From Chitinophagales bacterium (GTDB taxonomy: Bacteria > Bacteroidota > Bacteroidia > Chitinophagales > UBA10324), in the NCBI GenBank assembly GCA_013816805.1, contig JACDDS010000011.1, forward strand, positions 87,114 to 151,113: 64,000 bases of DNA, in the 5' to 3' direction. Position numbers and translations under genes: made by a program. Each line of letters begins with the position of its first letter. The stretch's first letter is position 1. The notes under the pieces are model-generated. The model saw nothing but the letters and a program-made list of their open reading frames with translations. It did not search any database and was not told the DNA's origin. This document shows, in pieces, positions 27,863-35,465 of the stretch.

Positions 27863-28333
27863 ATGAAAAATATTATTCTTGCGTTTTTACTCGGGATTAC
27901 CTTGTACAGCTGCAAAAAGAATTCATTACCGTTTGATCCCGGTCAGATAGGAACAGGGGAAACTGGTGGTGGAAACGATTCATCGGGCACTATATTGATC
28001 CATGATTATGAAGGTGGTTACCATGGAATCGTCCACGAAAAGGGAGTTATTGCCTATAGCCAGCCGTTCATTAAATACGATACTACATATGAATACACTA
28101 TTTCTGTATTATCTGCAGGAATTAATCTTATTAATATACAGGGAACTGAAAATATTGACAGCATTATAGTAGATGATTCAGGCCATTTTGCCTTCCAGGA
28201 TTTTCACCGCACCATTGCCGGACGTTTTACTGATGGCGACGATAGCCTGTACATGAATACCGATGCTATCGGCGGAGCCTTTCCTGTTAGCTATACCAGC
28301 TCTCATATGGAGTTTGCCGGTCAAAAAAAGTAA
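27863..28333 (+). CDS. Small putative lipoprotein of unknown function
   Basis: A 156-residue protein begins MKNIILAFLLGITLYSC, a clear lipobox ending at Cys17. A Gly/Ser/Thr-rich linker (GTGETGGGNDSSGT) leads to a beta-rich domain of about 110 residues. The family is not recognised. TAGTTTCG at 27839-27846 is a one-mismatch -7 box 16 nt before the start. It lies 9 nt upstream of gldC. In gliding bacteria gldC follows the lipoprotein gene gldB, but this protein is about half the length of GldB and I see no GldB motifs. Confidence 0.7.
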   Translation: MKNIILAFLLGITLYSCKKNSLPFDPGQIGTGETGGGNDSSGTILIHDYEGGYHGIVHEKGVIAYSQPFIKYDTTYEYTISVLSAGINLINIQGTENIDSIIVDDSGHFAFQDFHRTIAGRFTDGDDSLYMNTDAIGGAFPVSYTSSHMEFAGQKK

Positions 28334-28342
28334 CCTGTTAAT

Positions 28343-28696
28343 ATGACATCAGAAGAACGCCTGAGTACTATAAACCTTTCCATTAGTCTTGATAAAAATA
28401 ATATTCCTGAAAAGATTGATTGGGTTGCAACAGATGCCGAACCGGGCATACATGAGGCAGGTGCCATGCTGGTCGCTCTCTGGGATCAGAAGGCAAAGAC
28501 GGGTTTAAGCATCGATCTGTGGACGAAGGAAATGACTATACCTGAGATGAACTTATTTTTCTATCAGACATTCTACCAATTATCAGAAACTTTTGTCAGG
28601 GCTACGCAGAATAAAGAACTGAGTGAGGACATAAAAAAATTTGCAAACGAATTTATTGAAAAGGTGAAGCAGGCTGAAAAGCTTGCCCTTAAATAA
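28343..28696 (+). CDS. gldC: Gliding motility protein GldC homologue
   Basis: The 117-residue soluble protein matches the GldC family in length and in LDKNNIPEKIDWVATDA, ALWDQKAKTGLSIDLWTKEM and FFYQTFYQLSETFVRATQNKEL. GldC is found in gliding and T9SS-bearing Bacteroidota and is cytoplasmic with an undefined biochemical role. It sits 9 nt after a small lipoprotein gene and is convergent with the esterase gene downstream. Confidence 0.87.
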   Translation: MTSEERLSTINLSISLDKNNIPEKIDWVATDAEPGIHEAGAMLVALWDQKAKTGLSIDLWTKEMTIPEMNLFFYQTFYQLSETFVRATQNKELSEDIKKFANEFIEKVKQAEKLALK

Positions 28697-28817
28697 GTGG
28701 TAGTCGATAAAGCTTCAATTCATTTTTCAATCGCTATTTGCTTTATTTCTTTCGATTCTACAATTCTGTACCTATAATTCTGTTGTGTGGAGGGCTGTCA
28801 ACAATTCTGTTTTCTTA

Positions 28818-29693
28818 TTACTCCCGGTCATCTTTTAATACTGGTGATAGAAGCCTTAGTGCATTGAACACCGCCTGGTGGCTTACGGTGGCATGGTTCT
28901 CCTGAGGCAGATAGTCAAAATAAATATTTAAACTATTGCTTTCCGAATTTTTTAATTTTTCTGCCAGAAGATTTACATCTACTTCCATAACACGTGGAAT
29001 GTCGCTGGGGGTCAATCCTTCTTTTCCTACCCCGATATAAATATCTGTTTTAGCCGTAAAAGTTTTTTGAAGTATTTCAAATTGGCTGTTTAGTAAGGAT
29101 CCATTGTCCCACCATAGGCTTGGGCTTACAATAATATATTTATTAAATAAGGTTGGTTTTCCAAATAATATTTCTGTTGCCAGAAGTCCGCCTAACGATT
29201 CTCCAATAATCGTTTTGGTATCATTGGTTTTGTATTTATTCTGAATATAGGGTTGCAATTCTTTTTCAATAAAATCTATAAACTTATCTGAGTGACCGGA
29301 TGAAGGATATCGTTTCTGATCCGTTGCTACAGTTGTCGGAAAAGTAAAATCTCTTTTTCGATCTGTATTGGCAATTCCAACAATAATTGATTTCGGAACG
29401 CGGTTTATCCAGGGGAAACTGTTAAACTGATACAGTCCCACAATATGAATAAAATCTTCGTCAGCTCCGCCATCAAGGAGGTAGACCACAGGATATTTTG
29501 TAGTATCATTTTGATTGTAACCTTCAGGCAGATATATATTTAAAATTCTTTTTTCGGATAATTCAACAGATTCAATTTCGTCGATCTCTCCGAGGATAAA
29601 TGGCTTGCTGTTGTCCGATTTTTTAGCCTGCTTATTCTGGCTGTAACAAGCTGTTGTAAAAAGGATAAGTACACAGATTAGCAAGGTCTTCAT
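28818..29693 (-). CDS. Esterase D / enterochelin-esterase-like alpha/beta hydrolase
   Basis: From ATG 29693 the product is 291 residues with a signal sequence (MKTLLICVLILFTTACYSQ), possibly a lipoprotein with Cys at TTAC. The alpha/beta-hydrolase fold shows YPVVYLLDGG, the nucleophile elbow GESLGG, SPSLWWDNG, and the likely catalytic histidine in QENHATVSHQ. This is the putative esterase family (Esterase D/Fes-like). The substrate is unknown. The longer frame from 29789 overlaps the mutL end and lacks a proper signal start. It follows mutL on the minus strand. Confidence 0.82.
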   Translation of the reverse strand: MKTLLICVLILFTTACYSQNKQAKKSDNSKPFILGEIDEIESVELSEKRILNIYLPEGYNQNDTTKYPVVYLLDGGADEDFIHIVGLYQFNSFPWINRVPKSIIVGIANTDRKRDFTFPTTVATDQKRYPSSGHSDKFIDFIEKELQPYIQNKYKTNDTKTIIGESLGGLLATEILFGKPTLFNKYIIVSPSLWWDNGSLLNSQFEILQKTFTAKTDIYIGVGKEGLTPSDIPRVMEVDVNLLAEKLKNSESNSLNIYFDYLPQENHATVSHQAVFNALRLLSPVLKDDRE

Positions 29694-29754
29694 AGATACA
29701 TTGTAATCTAAAATGGAAAATGGCGCGATGTAAAATCGAATAGTAACTTCTCTT

Positions 29755-31617
29755 TTATTTCCCCTTCGAAAAAAGCTTCGACAATTCACCCAGCTCGAAA
29801 GTAATTACGGTAAGCTGACCATTCGGCGAGACATAGGGAGTATCACATGCAAAGAGCTGATCAATCAGGTTTTTCATCTCTTTTTCAATCAGCACCTCAC
29901 CCGCTTTTATAGAGGCTCTTTTTGCCATCGTGACAGCAAGCTGGTGGCGCTTACCGGATTTTGTGTTCACGTTGCTCAGCTTAAATTCATCGAGCATGCG
30001 TTCTATCAGGTCTTTCTCATTTCCGAGCCTTATATCAGAAGGAATACCATGCAATACAAATGAGTTTCCTCCGAATTCCTGGATGTCAAATCCAAATGCA
30101 CAAAGCTCGGGCAGCAGCTCACGCAGCAACTCAACGTCGGGTGGAGCGATGTGAATGGTTTCAGGAAAAAGCTGCTGTTGGGTAGTAAGGTTATTCGTAT
30201 CGAGGCCTTTCACAAATTTCTCGAAGAGGATGCGCTCATGCGCCGCCTGCTGATCTATAAGTATAAACCCCGATTTTATCTGCGATAAGATGTATTTTTT
30301 GTGAAGCTGAAAAGGTGCTGATTGCGTGTCAGGAATATCTTCAAACATGGCAGCAGCAGCATCACTAAATGGCTGGTCTATACTGCCTGAAATAGTGATG
30401 GTGCTTAACTGAGGTATGGATTCAGGCTCATACATTTTTTGCCAGTTGCGGATATTTGATTGATTCCGTGAATGTGTTTCTGCAAAGGGAAATTGCTGTT
30501 TTCCAAGCAGGGGTAATGAAAAAGATTTTTTAGACGAAGAAGTTTCAGAAAAAGGCTTTGCAGGCGTGGAAAAAGCCTGCAGGTGATCGAAGGCTGTTTC
30601 GCGGTCGAAGTCGAGAGTAGGGGTAACAGAAAATTTTGAAAGCGCTCCTTTCACTGCAGTATTCACAAAGGCATACACTATCTTATCATCATCGAATTTA
30701 ATCTCCTGCTTGGTGGGATGCACGTTGATATCTATCCGTGAAGGATCGATGTCAAGAAAAATGACATACAGCGGAAAGGTATCTTTCTGCAGCAATTGAT
30801 GATAGGCACTTACCACCGCATGGTTCAGGTAATTATTCCGGATAAACCTCCGGTTCACAAAAAAATACTGGTCACCGCGCATCTTCTTTGCCGACTCCGG
30901 CTTTCCCACAAATCCAAAAATGTTTACAATGCTGGTTTGCTCTTCCAGCGGCACCAGCCGCTCGTTATAGTGGTTACCAAAAATATTACGGATGCGCTGG
31001 CGGAGGTTTGATGGAGGAAGGTGAAACACTTGCAGGCCGCTGTGGTGCATCTCAAAGTGTATTTCAGGATTTGATAGTGCAATGCGCTGAAATTCATCTA
31101 TGATATGCCGGGTTTCCACCGGGTTGCTTTTCAGGAAATTCCTCCGTGCGGGGATGTTGTAAAATAAGTTTTTAATAGCGATAGAAGTGCCCTCGGTTAC
31201 CTGGGCAGGCTCGTGCTTTCTCACTTCCGATCCCTCTATTTCGAGCAGGCAGCCCAGCTCATCTCCTCTTCTCCTGGTCTTTAATTCTACTTGTGAAATA
31301 GCGGCAATAGAGGCCAGTGCTTCCCCCCGGAAGCCCATGGTTCGGATAGCAAACAGATCTTCGGCAACAGCGATCTTCGAGGTAGCATGCCTTTCAAAGC
31401 TCATCCGGGCATCGGTTTCCGTCATGCCGCATCCGTTATCAATTACCTGGATGAGCGCTTTGCCGGCATCCTTAATGATCAGCTTGATGGAAGTGGCACC
31501 CGCATCCAGAGCATTTTCCATCAGCTCTTTTACTGCAGAAGCCGGCCGCTGAATAACTTCACCCGCAGCTATCTGATTGGCGATCGAATCAGGAAGAAGG
31601 TGAATGATGTCGGGCAT
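29755..31617 (-). CDS. mutL: DNA mismatch repair protein MutL
   Basis: The 620-residue protein has the GHKL ATPase motifs at the N terminus: ELMENALDAGATSI, VIDNGCGM and TMGFRGEALASIA, then the KSNPVETRHI and IDINVHPTKQEIKF segments of the transducer domain. A variable linker (340-430) leads to the dimerisation domain with IDQQAAHERILFEKF, the counterpart of the endonuclease motif with Gln replacing the usual His, and ACDTPYVSPNGQLT near the end. MutL couples mismatch recognition to strand removal. It is not next to mutS. Confidence 0.95.
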   Translation of the reverse strand: MPDIIHLLPDSIANQIAAGEVIQRPASAVKELMENALDAGATSIKLIIKDAGKALIQVIDNGCGMTETDARMSFERHATSKIAVAEDLFAIRTMGFRGEALASIAAISQVELKTRRRGDELGCLLEIEGSEVRKHEPAQVTEGTSIAIKNLFYNIPARRNFLKSNPVETRHIIDEFQRIALSNPEIHFEMHHSGLQVFHLPPSNLRQRIRNIFGNHYNERLVPLEEQTSIVNIFGFVGKPESAKKMRGDQYFFVNRRFIRNNYLNHAVVSAYHQLLQKDTFPLYVIFLDIDPSRIDINVHPTKQEIKFDDDKIVYAFVNTAVKGALSKFSVTPTLDFDRETAFDHLQAFSTPAKPFSETSSSKKSFSLPLLGKQQFPFAETHSRNQSNIRNWQKMYEPESIPQLSTITISGSIDQPFSDAAAAMFEDIPDTQSAPFQLHKKYILSQIKSGFILIDQQAAHERILFEKFVKGLDTNNLTTQQQLFPETIHIAPPDVELLRELLPELCAFGFDIQEFGGNSFVLHGIPSDIRLGNEKDLIERMLDEFKLSNVNTKSGKRHQLAVTMAKRASIKAGEVLIEKEMKNLIDQLFACDTPYVSPNGQLTVITFELGELSKLFSKGK

Positions 31618-31793
31618 GAAGTAATAACAGTAGAAGTAAAAATAATATTAACCTTCGAAAATGGAAAGTAACCCTGCCATATTAATAGGGGTTATAAAAT
31701 TATCAATACGAGAAAATCAGCAAGATCCGCTAAACGAAATCTATAAATAGCTTAATACTGGTTTAGCTATGACTTATCAGAAAAATACCACGT

Positions 31794-32015
31794 CTAATCA
31801 TCGCCCATCAGCGATGAGACCTTATTCTTTAGATTACTGATAAAGCGCTTTCCCTTTACAATCTCATCCTCCACGTCGCCCTTTATTTTATTCGCAGAAT
31901 TACGAAAATCATCGATAAGCTCTTCCTTATTATCTATTGCAAGCACGTAGCCGATACCGATGCCAATAGCTACACCAAACAGCAGGATCATCATCCCTTT
32001 TGAATTTTTCTTCAT
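31794..32015 (-). CDS. YtxH-domain membrane-anchored small protein
   Basis: The 73-residue protein starts MKKNSKGMMILLFGVAIGIG, a single N-terminal membrane helix, followed by a charged helical tail rich in D, E and K. This is the YtxH pattern. Members are often stress-related envelope proteins with no known reaction. Upstream on the minus strand, TATCTTTA (32031-32038) is a one-mismatch -7 box about 15 nt before the start. Confidence 0.8.
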   Translation of the reverse strand: MKKNSKGMMILLFGVAIGIGIGYVLAIDNKEELIDDFRNSANKIKGDVEDEIVKGKRFISNLKNKVSSLMGDD

Positions 32016-32070
32016 GGTATTAAATTTCGATAAAGATAAAAAAATTGAGGACGTAAAAGTGAGTTAGAAT

Positions 32071-32128
32071 TCCTCCCTGCAGCTTACTTTAATTAAGTAT
32101 GTGTGCGCAGGATCATAGGAAGTTAAAG
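32071..32128 (-). repeat. Palindromic repeat, copy 1 (reverse orientation)
   Basis: It contains TGCAGCTTAC and TGTGCGCAG and is the counterpart of copy 4 near 34111-34174, which shares the TCCCT lead and the TGTGCGCAG core. Read on the minus strand it resembles copies 2 and 3. It is the most degraded copy. Confidence 0.5.
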
Positions 32129-32134
32129 AAACTT

Positions 32135-32200
32135 AAATACCGCAGCTTCCTTCATCCTCACTGAAGCTCAACGAAGTGAAGCTGCGAGGAGAAGAAAAAA
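32135..32200 (+). repeat. Palindromic repeat, copy 2
   Basis: A 9-bp terminal stem, CGCAGCTTC with GAAGCTGCG, encloses about 27 nt. The first 17 bases (AAATACCGCAGCTTCCT) are identical to copy 3 at 34014-34030, in direct orientation about 1.9 kb away. A purine-rich GAGGAGAAGAAAAA follows, as in copy 3. Confidence 0.7.
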
Positions 32201-32459
32201 TAATTATAAACACGGTTCAGCAGGAGGAATTCTGTAAATCAAAAAAGCATTTAGAGAGCGACACGGTAAGCATGTAAAGATCAGATAGCTCGGTGTATGA
32301 CTTGAAATTTTTACAGAGTGGGACTAATTAACAATATAGTTACATTGACATCAGTCACTGAGAAAATGTTATATTTTTATAGCATTTCGACAGATGTTGT
32401 AAGTAACATAAGTAGTATGACAATTGCCTGTCATTAAATAGTTATGGTGTTTTTGAGAA

Positions 32460-32531
32460 TTTACTTATTTAGGCGATTTAAAAGACAAGAACATGAATAC
32501 ACAGCAATTGATTATTCAAAAAACCAATTAA
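32460..32531 (+). pseudogene. Tail remnant of a T9SS-protein paralogue
   Basis: An in-frame stretch ending at TAA 32529-32531 encodes YLGDLKDKNMNTQQLIIQKTN. It aligns with the C-terminal end of the intact neighbour (LNGKSINAQPVIIQKTIDP): both share an N-x-Q-x-x-IIQKT ending. A TGA lies in frame just upstream (32454). The stop is only 3 nt before the neighbour's ATG. This looks like the leftover end of an upstream paralogue. Confidence 0.65.
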
Positions 32532-32534
32532 ATC

Positions 32535-34013
32535 ATGAAGGCGCAAATTTTCATTTGCGCCTTTCTTCTTATAAGTTTGATTGGAAAGGCGCAAATAACA
32601 TTTGATACTACGTATGATCATAATTTAAATCAGGAATTTGGTATAAGTATATTATTACTTCCTGATTCAGCATATCTCTGTACTGTCAATTCATTTAATT
32701 TTGCCACAGGTAATAATCAGGATTTGCTATTATATAAAATAAAGCCTACAAGGAATATTAGTTTCCTAACTATATTGGGTGAGGATTCCTCATATTTTTA
32801 TGGTGGATTGCCAGGCTCTCTTATTAAATTACATGATGAAAATTATGCCTCATGTGGTACAAAAGTTTATTATAACAATAATTCAGATGGAATTTATATA
32901 AAATACGATCGAATAGGCAATATTGTTTTTTATCAATTATACCACGGTGGATACCAAGATGCTTTGTATAATATTACTGAAACGTATGACCATGGAATTG
33001 TTATGATTGGCTATACAACTTATTATGACAGCATCCAAAATAAAACAACTGATGACTGTTTACTTATGAAAGTTGATAGCAACGGAAAAGTGCTATGGCG
33101 GAAGACTTTTGGTGGATTAGAAGTTGACGCAGGGTATAGCGTTCATGAAATTTCGGAAAAAAGACTATTTATCAGTTGTTTAAAAAAATTCGCAATCAAT
33201 AATTTGGTATCATGGATTATTATCACCGATAGCATCGGCAATATTATACAGGAAAAGGAATTTAATAATTCATCACTAAATTGTGATGCGGCCTTTACGA
33301 CTACTTCTCTCGATAATCAATACTTCTTATGGGGTTGTATTGACACAATTATTAATTCAAATGATTATTCAAGTCCAGCATTTATTGGAAAATTAGATGA
33401 AAATCTGAATTTTGTTTGGAAAACCATATTTAATGGACCTACCTTAAATGGCATTTTAAATGTAAGGCAACTTTCAGATAGTTCTATAGTTTTCGTTGGT
33501 GGAAGCTATCCCTATGCATGGATAGGTAAGCTTACTAAATCCGGTAAAATGATTTGGCAAAAAAACTTTCAACATGATACCAGTCCGGATAATTATTTTG
33601 CAGACTTCCAGCAAACCTGGGATAAGGGATACATTATAACTGGAAGCACTAATGGTCCCACAGGCCAGGATCTGTGGCTGGTAAAATTGGATAGCAATGG
33701 AGTGCTTGCAACGGATACATTCAATACAGGCACCGTAATGATAGATACAAAAAAGCCGTCTTTTAAGGCTTATCCAAACCCTGCAACTGATCAGCTTTAC
33801 ATTGAATTTAATGATGGAAAGAATGAAACGTGGCATTTGATTATTACCGATAGTTATGGGAGACGAGTATTTAAAAAAAATTACACGGGTAACTACGTGG
33901 TAGAAGTTCCGCTAAACACCCTTTCTAATGGAATTTACTTTGTTCAGGGGATTCTTAATGGAAAAAGTATTAATGCACAGCCAGTGATCATTCAAAAAAC
34001 AATTGACCCTTAA
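32535..34013 (+). CDS. Secreted repeat-type protein with T9SS type A sorting domain
   Basis: The 492-residue protein has a signal peptide (MKAQIFICAFLLISLIGKAQ) and a large beta-propeller-like body with recurring units of the kind LLMKVDSNGKVLWRKTFGG and LWLVKLDSNGVL, often found in Bacteroidota surface proteins. The sorting domain begins near residue 412 (FKAYPNPATDQLYIEF) and ends in IIQKTIDP. An 11-bp perfect hairpin (32538-32548 with 32553-32563) covers codons 2-10. The gene is flanked by a paralogue tail upstream and a paralogue head downstream, so it seems to be the survivor of a tandem family. Its function is unknown. Confidence 0.8.
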   Translation: MKAQIFICAFLLISLIGKAQITFDTTYDHNLNQEFGISILLLPDSAYLCTVNSFNFATGNNQDLLLYKIKPTRNISFLTILGEDSSYFYGGLPGSLIKLHDENYASCGTKVYYNNNSDGIYIKYDRIGNIVFYQLYHGGYQDALYNITETYDHGIVMIGYTTYYDSIQNKTTDDCLLMKVDSNGKVLWRKTFGGLEVDAGYSVHEISEKRLFISCLKKFAINNLVSWIIITDSIGNIIQEKEFNNSSLNCDAAFTTTSLDNQYFLWGCIDTIINSNDYSSPAFIGKLDENLNFVWKTIFNGPTLNGILNVRQLSDSSIVFVGGSYPYAWIGKLTKSGKMIWQKNFQHDTSPDNYFADFQQTWDKGYIITGSTNGPTGQDLWLVKLDSNGVLATDTFNTGTVMIDTKKPSFKAYPNPATDQLYIEFNDGKNETWHLIITDSYGRRVFKKNYTGNYVVEVPLNTLSNGIYFVQGILNGKSINAQPVIIQKTIDP

Positions 34014-34075
34014 AATACCGCAGCTTCCTCTATCCACGCTATTGGCTTAACGGAGTGAAGCTGAGGGGGGAGAAA
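34013..34075 (+). repeat. Palindromic repeat, copy 3
   Basis: It begins AATACCGCAGCTTCCTC and has the closing arm GTGAAGCTGAGGGG. It is a direct repeat of copy 2 and pairs as an inverted repeat with copy 4, the two enclosing a GC-rich central hairpin (34081-34110). Confidence 0.7.
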
Positions 34076-34078
34076 ACC

Positions 34079-34114
34079 ATGAAGGCGCAGATTCTAATTT
34101 GCGCCTTTCTTTTT
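34079..34114 (+). pseudogene. Head remnant of a T9SS-protein paralogue, or shared terminator hairpin
   Basis: ATGAAGGCGCAGATTCTAAT and the following TTGCGCCTTTCTT match the first 35 bases of the gene at 32535 with about four differences, encoding MKAQILICAFLF; similarity then ends. The same bases form a stem-loop (GGCGCA with TGCGCC) followed by CTTTCTTTTT, so they could act as a transcription terminator for the upstream gene. Both readings fit. Confidence 0.5.
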
Positions 34115-34174
34115 CCCTCCATGCAGCTTCACTTTCCTAAAGCATATGTGCGCAGCAGAGGAAGCTGCAGGAGA
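34111..34174 (-). repeat. Palindromic repeat, copy 4 (reverse orientation)
   Basis: An 8-bp terminal stem, GCAGCTTC with GAAGCTGC, encloses about 30 nt. Its reverse complement begins GCAGCTTCCTCT, identical to the start of copy 3. Copies 3 and 4 with the central hairpin make a dyad of about 150 nt after the gene at 32535. Confidence 0.65.
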
Positions 34175-34178
34175 AATA

Positions 34179-35399
34179 TTAATGCTCAACAGATCGCCAC
34201 ATCAGGCTCGCATCTCCGTAGCTAAGGAAACGAAAATTATTTTTTAGTGCATACTCGTAAACTTTTTTCCAGTCGTCGCCAATAAATGCAGACACTAATA
34301 ACAATAAGGTGCTGCGTGGCATGTGAAAATTAGTGATCAGTGCGTCCGTAAGCTTAAAAGCATAGCCCGGGGCAATGAGCAGTTTTGTCTCTGCTATCAG
34401 CTGCGTTAATTCTTTCTTTTCCATAAAATTCAGGATCGCTTCCATGGAATCTGCAGTGGTAATAGACATGATGCTCTCATAAGGCATCCACTGATCAACT
34501 ATAAGTGATTCATCCCCTTTTAACAATTTTAACCCAAGCCAGTAAAGGCTTTCTAAGGTTCGCAGCGAAGTGGTCCCAACTGCCACCAGCGGAGTCTTCT
34601 TGTTTATTAATTCTTCCAATACCATCTTTCGAATTACAAATTGCTCTTCGTGCATGCGGTGATCTTTCAAAGTTTGAGCTTTTACAGGCCTGAAGGTGCC
34701 TGCGCTAACGTGAAGCGTTAGAAAAAGTGAATAAATATTTTTCCCGGTAAATTTTTTGAAAAGTGATTCTGTAAAATGAAGCCCTGCAGTAGGTGCTGCC
34801 ACTGATCCATCCTGGAAAGCATACAGTGTCTGGTAACGGTCTTGATCCTCCGTACCGGCATTTCGCCTGATGTAGGGTGGAAGCGGTACATTCCCTGCTG
34901 CTTCAAGTACCTGTGCGAAAGATACCGTTTCCGGCTTCCACGAAAAATCTATTACAAAATCATCCTCTCCTTTTTCTCTCATGCACGCTTCCAATGTTGC
35001 TGCCTTATCTCCAATCTTTATTTTCCGGCATAAAACCTTTTCTCTCCACTTCTTTACATTCCCTACCATACACCGCCAGGTACACGCGCCGTGCAGAAAC
35101 ATGGCCAGCTGCATATCCCGCACAGGCTCCATTGGTTCCAGTAAAAACACTTCTATGTTTGCACCATTTTCATTTTTGAAAATGATCCGGGCATGGATCA
35201 CTTTAGTATCGTTAAAAACCAGCGTTGCATTTTCAGGCAAATAATTCAGGAGGTTGCAAAAAAGATCTTCCTCCATTGCTCCATTGTTATATACAAGCAA
35301 TTTTGAATGATCGCGCTGGGATAACGGCTCCTGCGCAATCCTGTCAGGTGGCAATACATAATTATAATCAGCAATGGAAAAATCCTTCGGATGCACCAA
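34179..35399 (-). CDS. queA: S-adenosylmethionine:tRNA ribosyltransferase-isomerase
   Basis: The 406-residue protein has QueA hallmarks: LPPDRIAQEPLSQRDHSKLLVY, LVFNDTKVIHARI, then VPLPPYIRR, SVAAPTAGLHFTESLF, LHVSAGTFRPV, and the end motifs LLIAPGYAFKLTDALITNFH and STLLLLVSAF. QueA moves the ribosyl group of SAM onto preQ1 in tRNA to make epoxyqueuosine. The start is TTG 35399 or, more likely, GTG 35396, since family members often begin M-x-P. Its upstream region of about 66 nt is shared with the divergent GH3/beta-lactamase gene. No other queuosine gene is adjacent. Confidence 0.94.
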   Translation of the reverse strand: MVHPKDFSIADYNYVLPPDRIAQEPLSQRDHSKLLVYNNGAMEEDLFCNLLNYLPENATLVFNDTKVIHARIIFKNENGANIEVFLLEPMEPVRDMQLAMFLHGACTWRCMVGNVKKWREKVLCRKIKIGDKAATLEACMREKGEDDFVIDFSWKPETVSFAQVLEAAGNVPLPPYIRRNAGTEDQDRYQTLYAFQDGSVAAPTAGLHFTESLFKKFTGKNIYSLFLTLHVSAGTFRPVKAQTLKDHRMHEEQFVIRKMVLEELINKKTPLVAVGTTSLRTLESLYWLGLKLLKGDESLIVDQWMPYESIMSITTADSMEAILNFMEKKELTQLIAETKLLIAPGYAFKLTDALITNFHMPRSTLLLLVSAFIGDDWKKVYEYALKNNFRFLSYGDASLMWRSVEH

Positions 35400-35400
35400 A

Positions 35401-35408
35401 CAAAATTA
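35401..35408 (-). promoter_or_regulatory. Possible -7 box for queA
   Basis: On the minus strand TAATTTTG matches TAnnTTTG but lies only 1-4 nt before the TTG/GTG start candidates. If real, the queA transcript would be leaderless. No -33 element was found at the right spacing. Confidence 0.3.
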
Positions 35409-35424
35409 ACCTTGTTGAAAAACT

Positions 35425-35457
35425 TTTGCAGCATTGCCTCAGCAATAGATAAATTTG
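35425..35457 (+). promoter_or_regulatory. Complete -33/-7 promoter of the GH3/beta-lactamase gene
   Basis: TTTG at 35425-35428 and TAAATTTG at 35450-35457 are separated by 21 nt, the best full match to the Bacteroidota promoter in this window. Only 8 nt separate the box from the ATG at 35466, so the 5' leader must be extremely short. Confidence 0.65.
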
Positions 35458-35465
35458 CCGCCATT

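Larger units (their letters stand above)
32016..32459. other. Non-coding region holding two palindromic repeat copies
   Basis: No gene is supported. Bases 32071-32200 hold two copies of a palindromic repeat in opposite orientation (listed separately). The remaining 260 nt up to the paralogue tail remnant is AT-rich and holds nothing I can name. Confidence 0.4.

Noticed and set aside
31187..31671. Plus-strand frames of up to 121 codons over the start of mutL
   Set aside because: Serine/alanine-rich composition is typical of reverse-frame shadows, and mutL motifs lie on the other strand.
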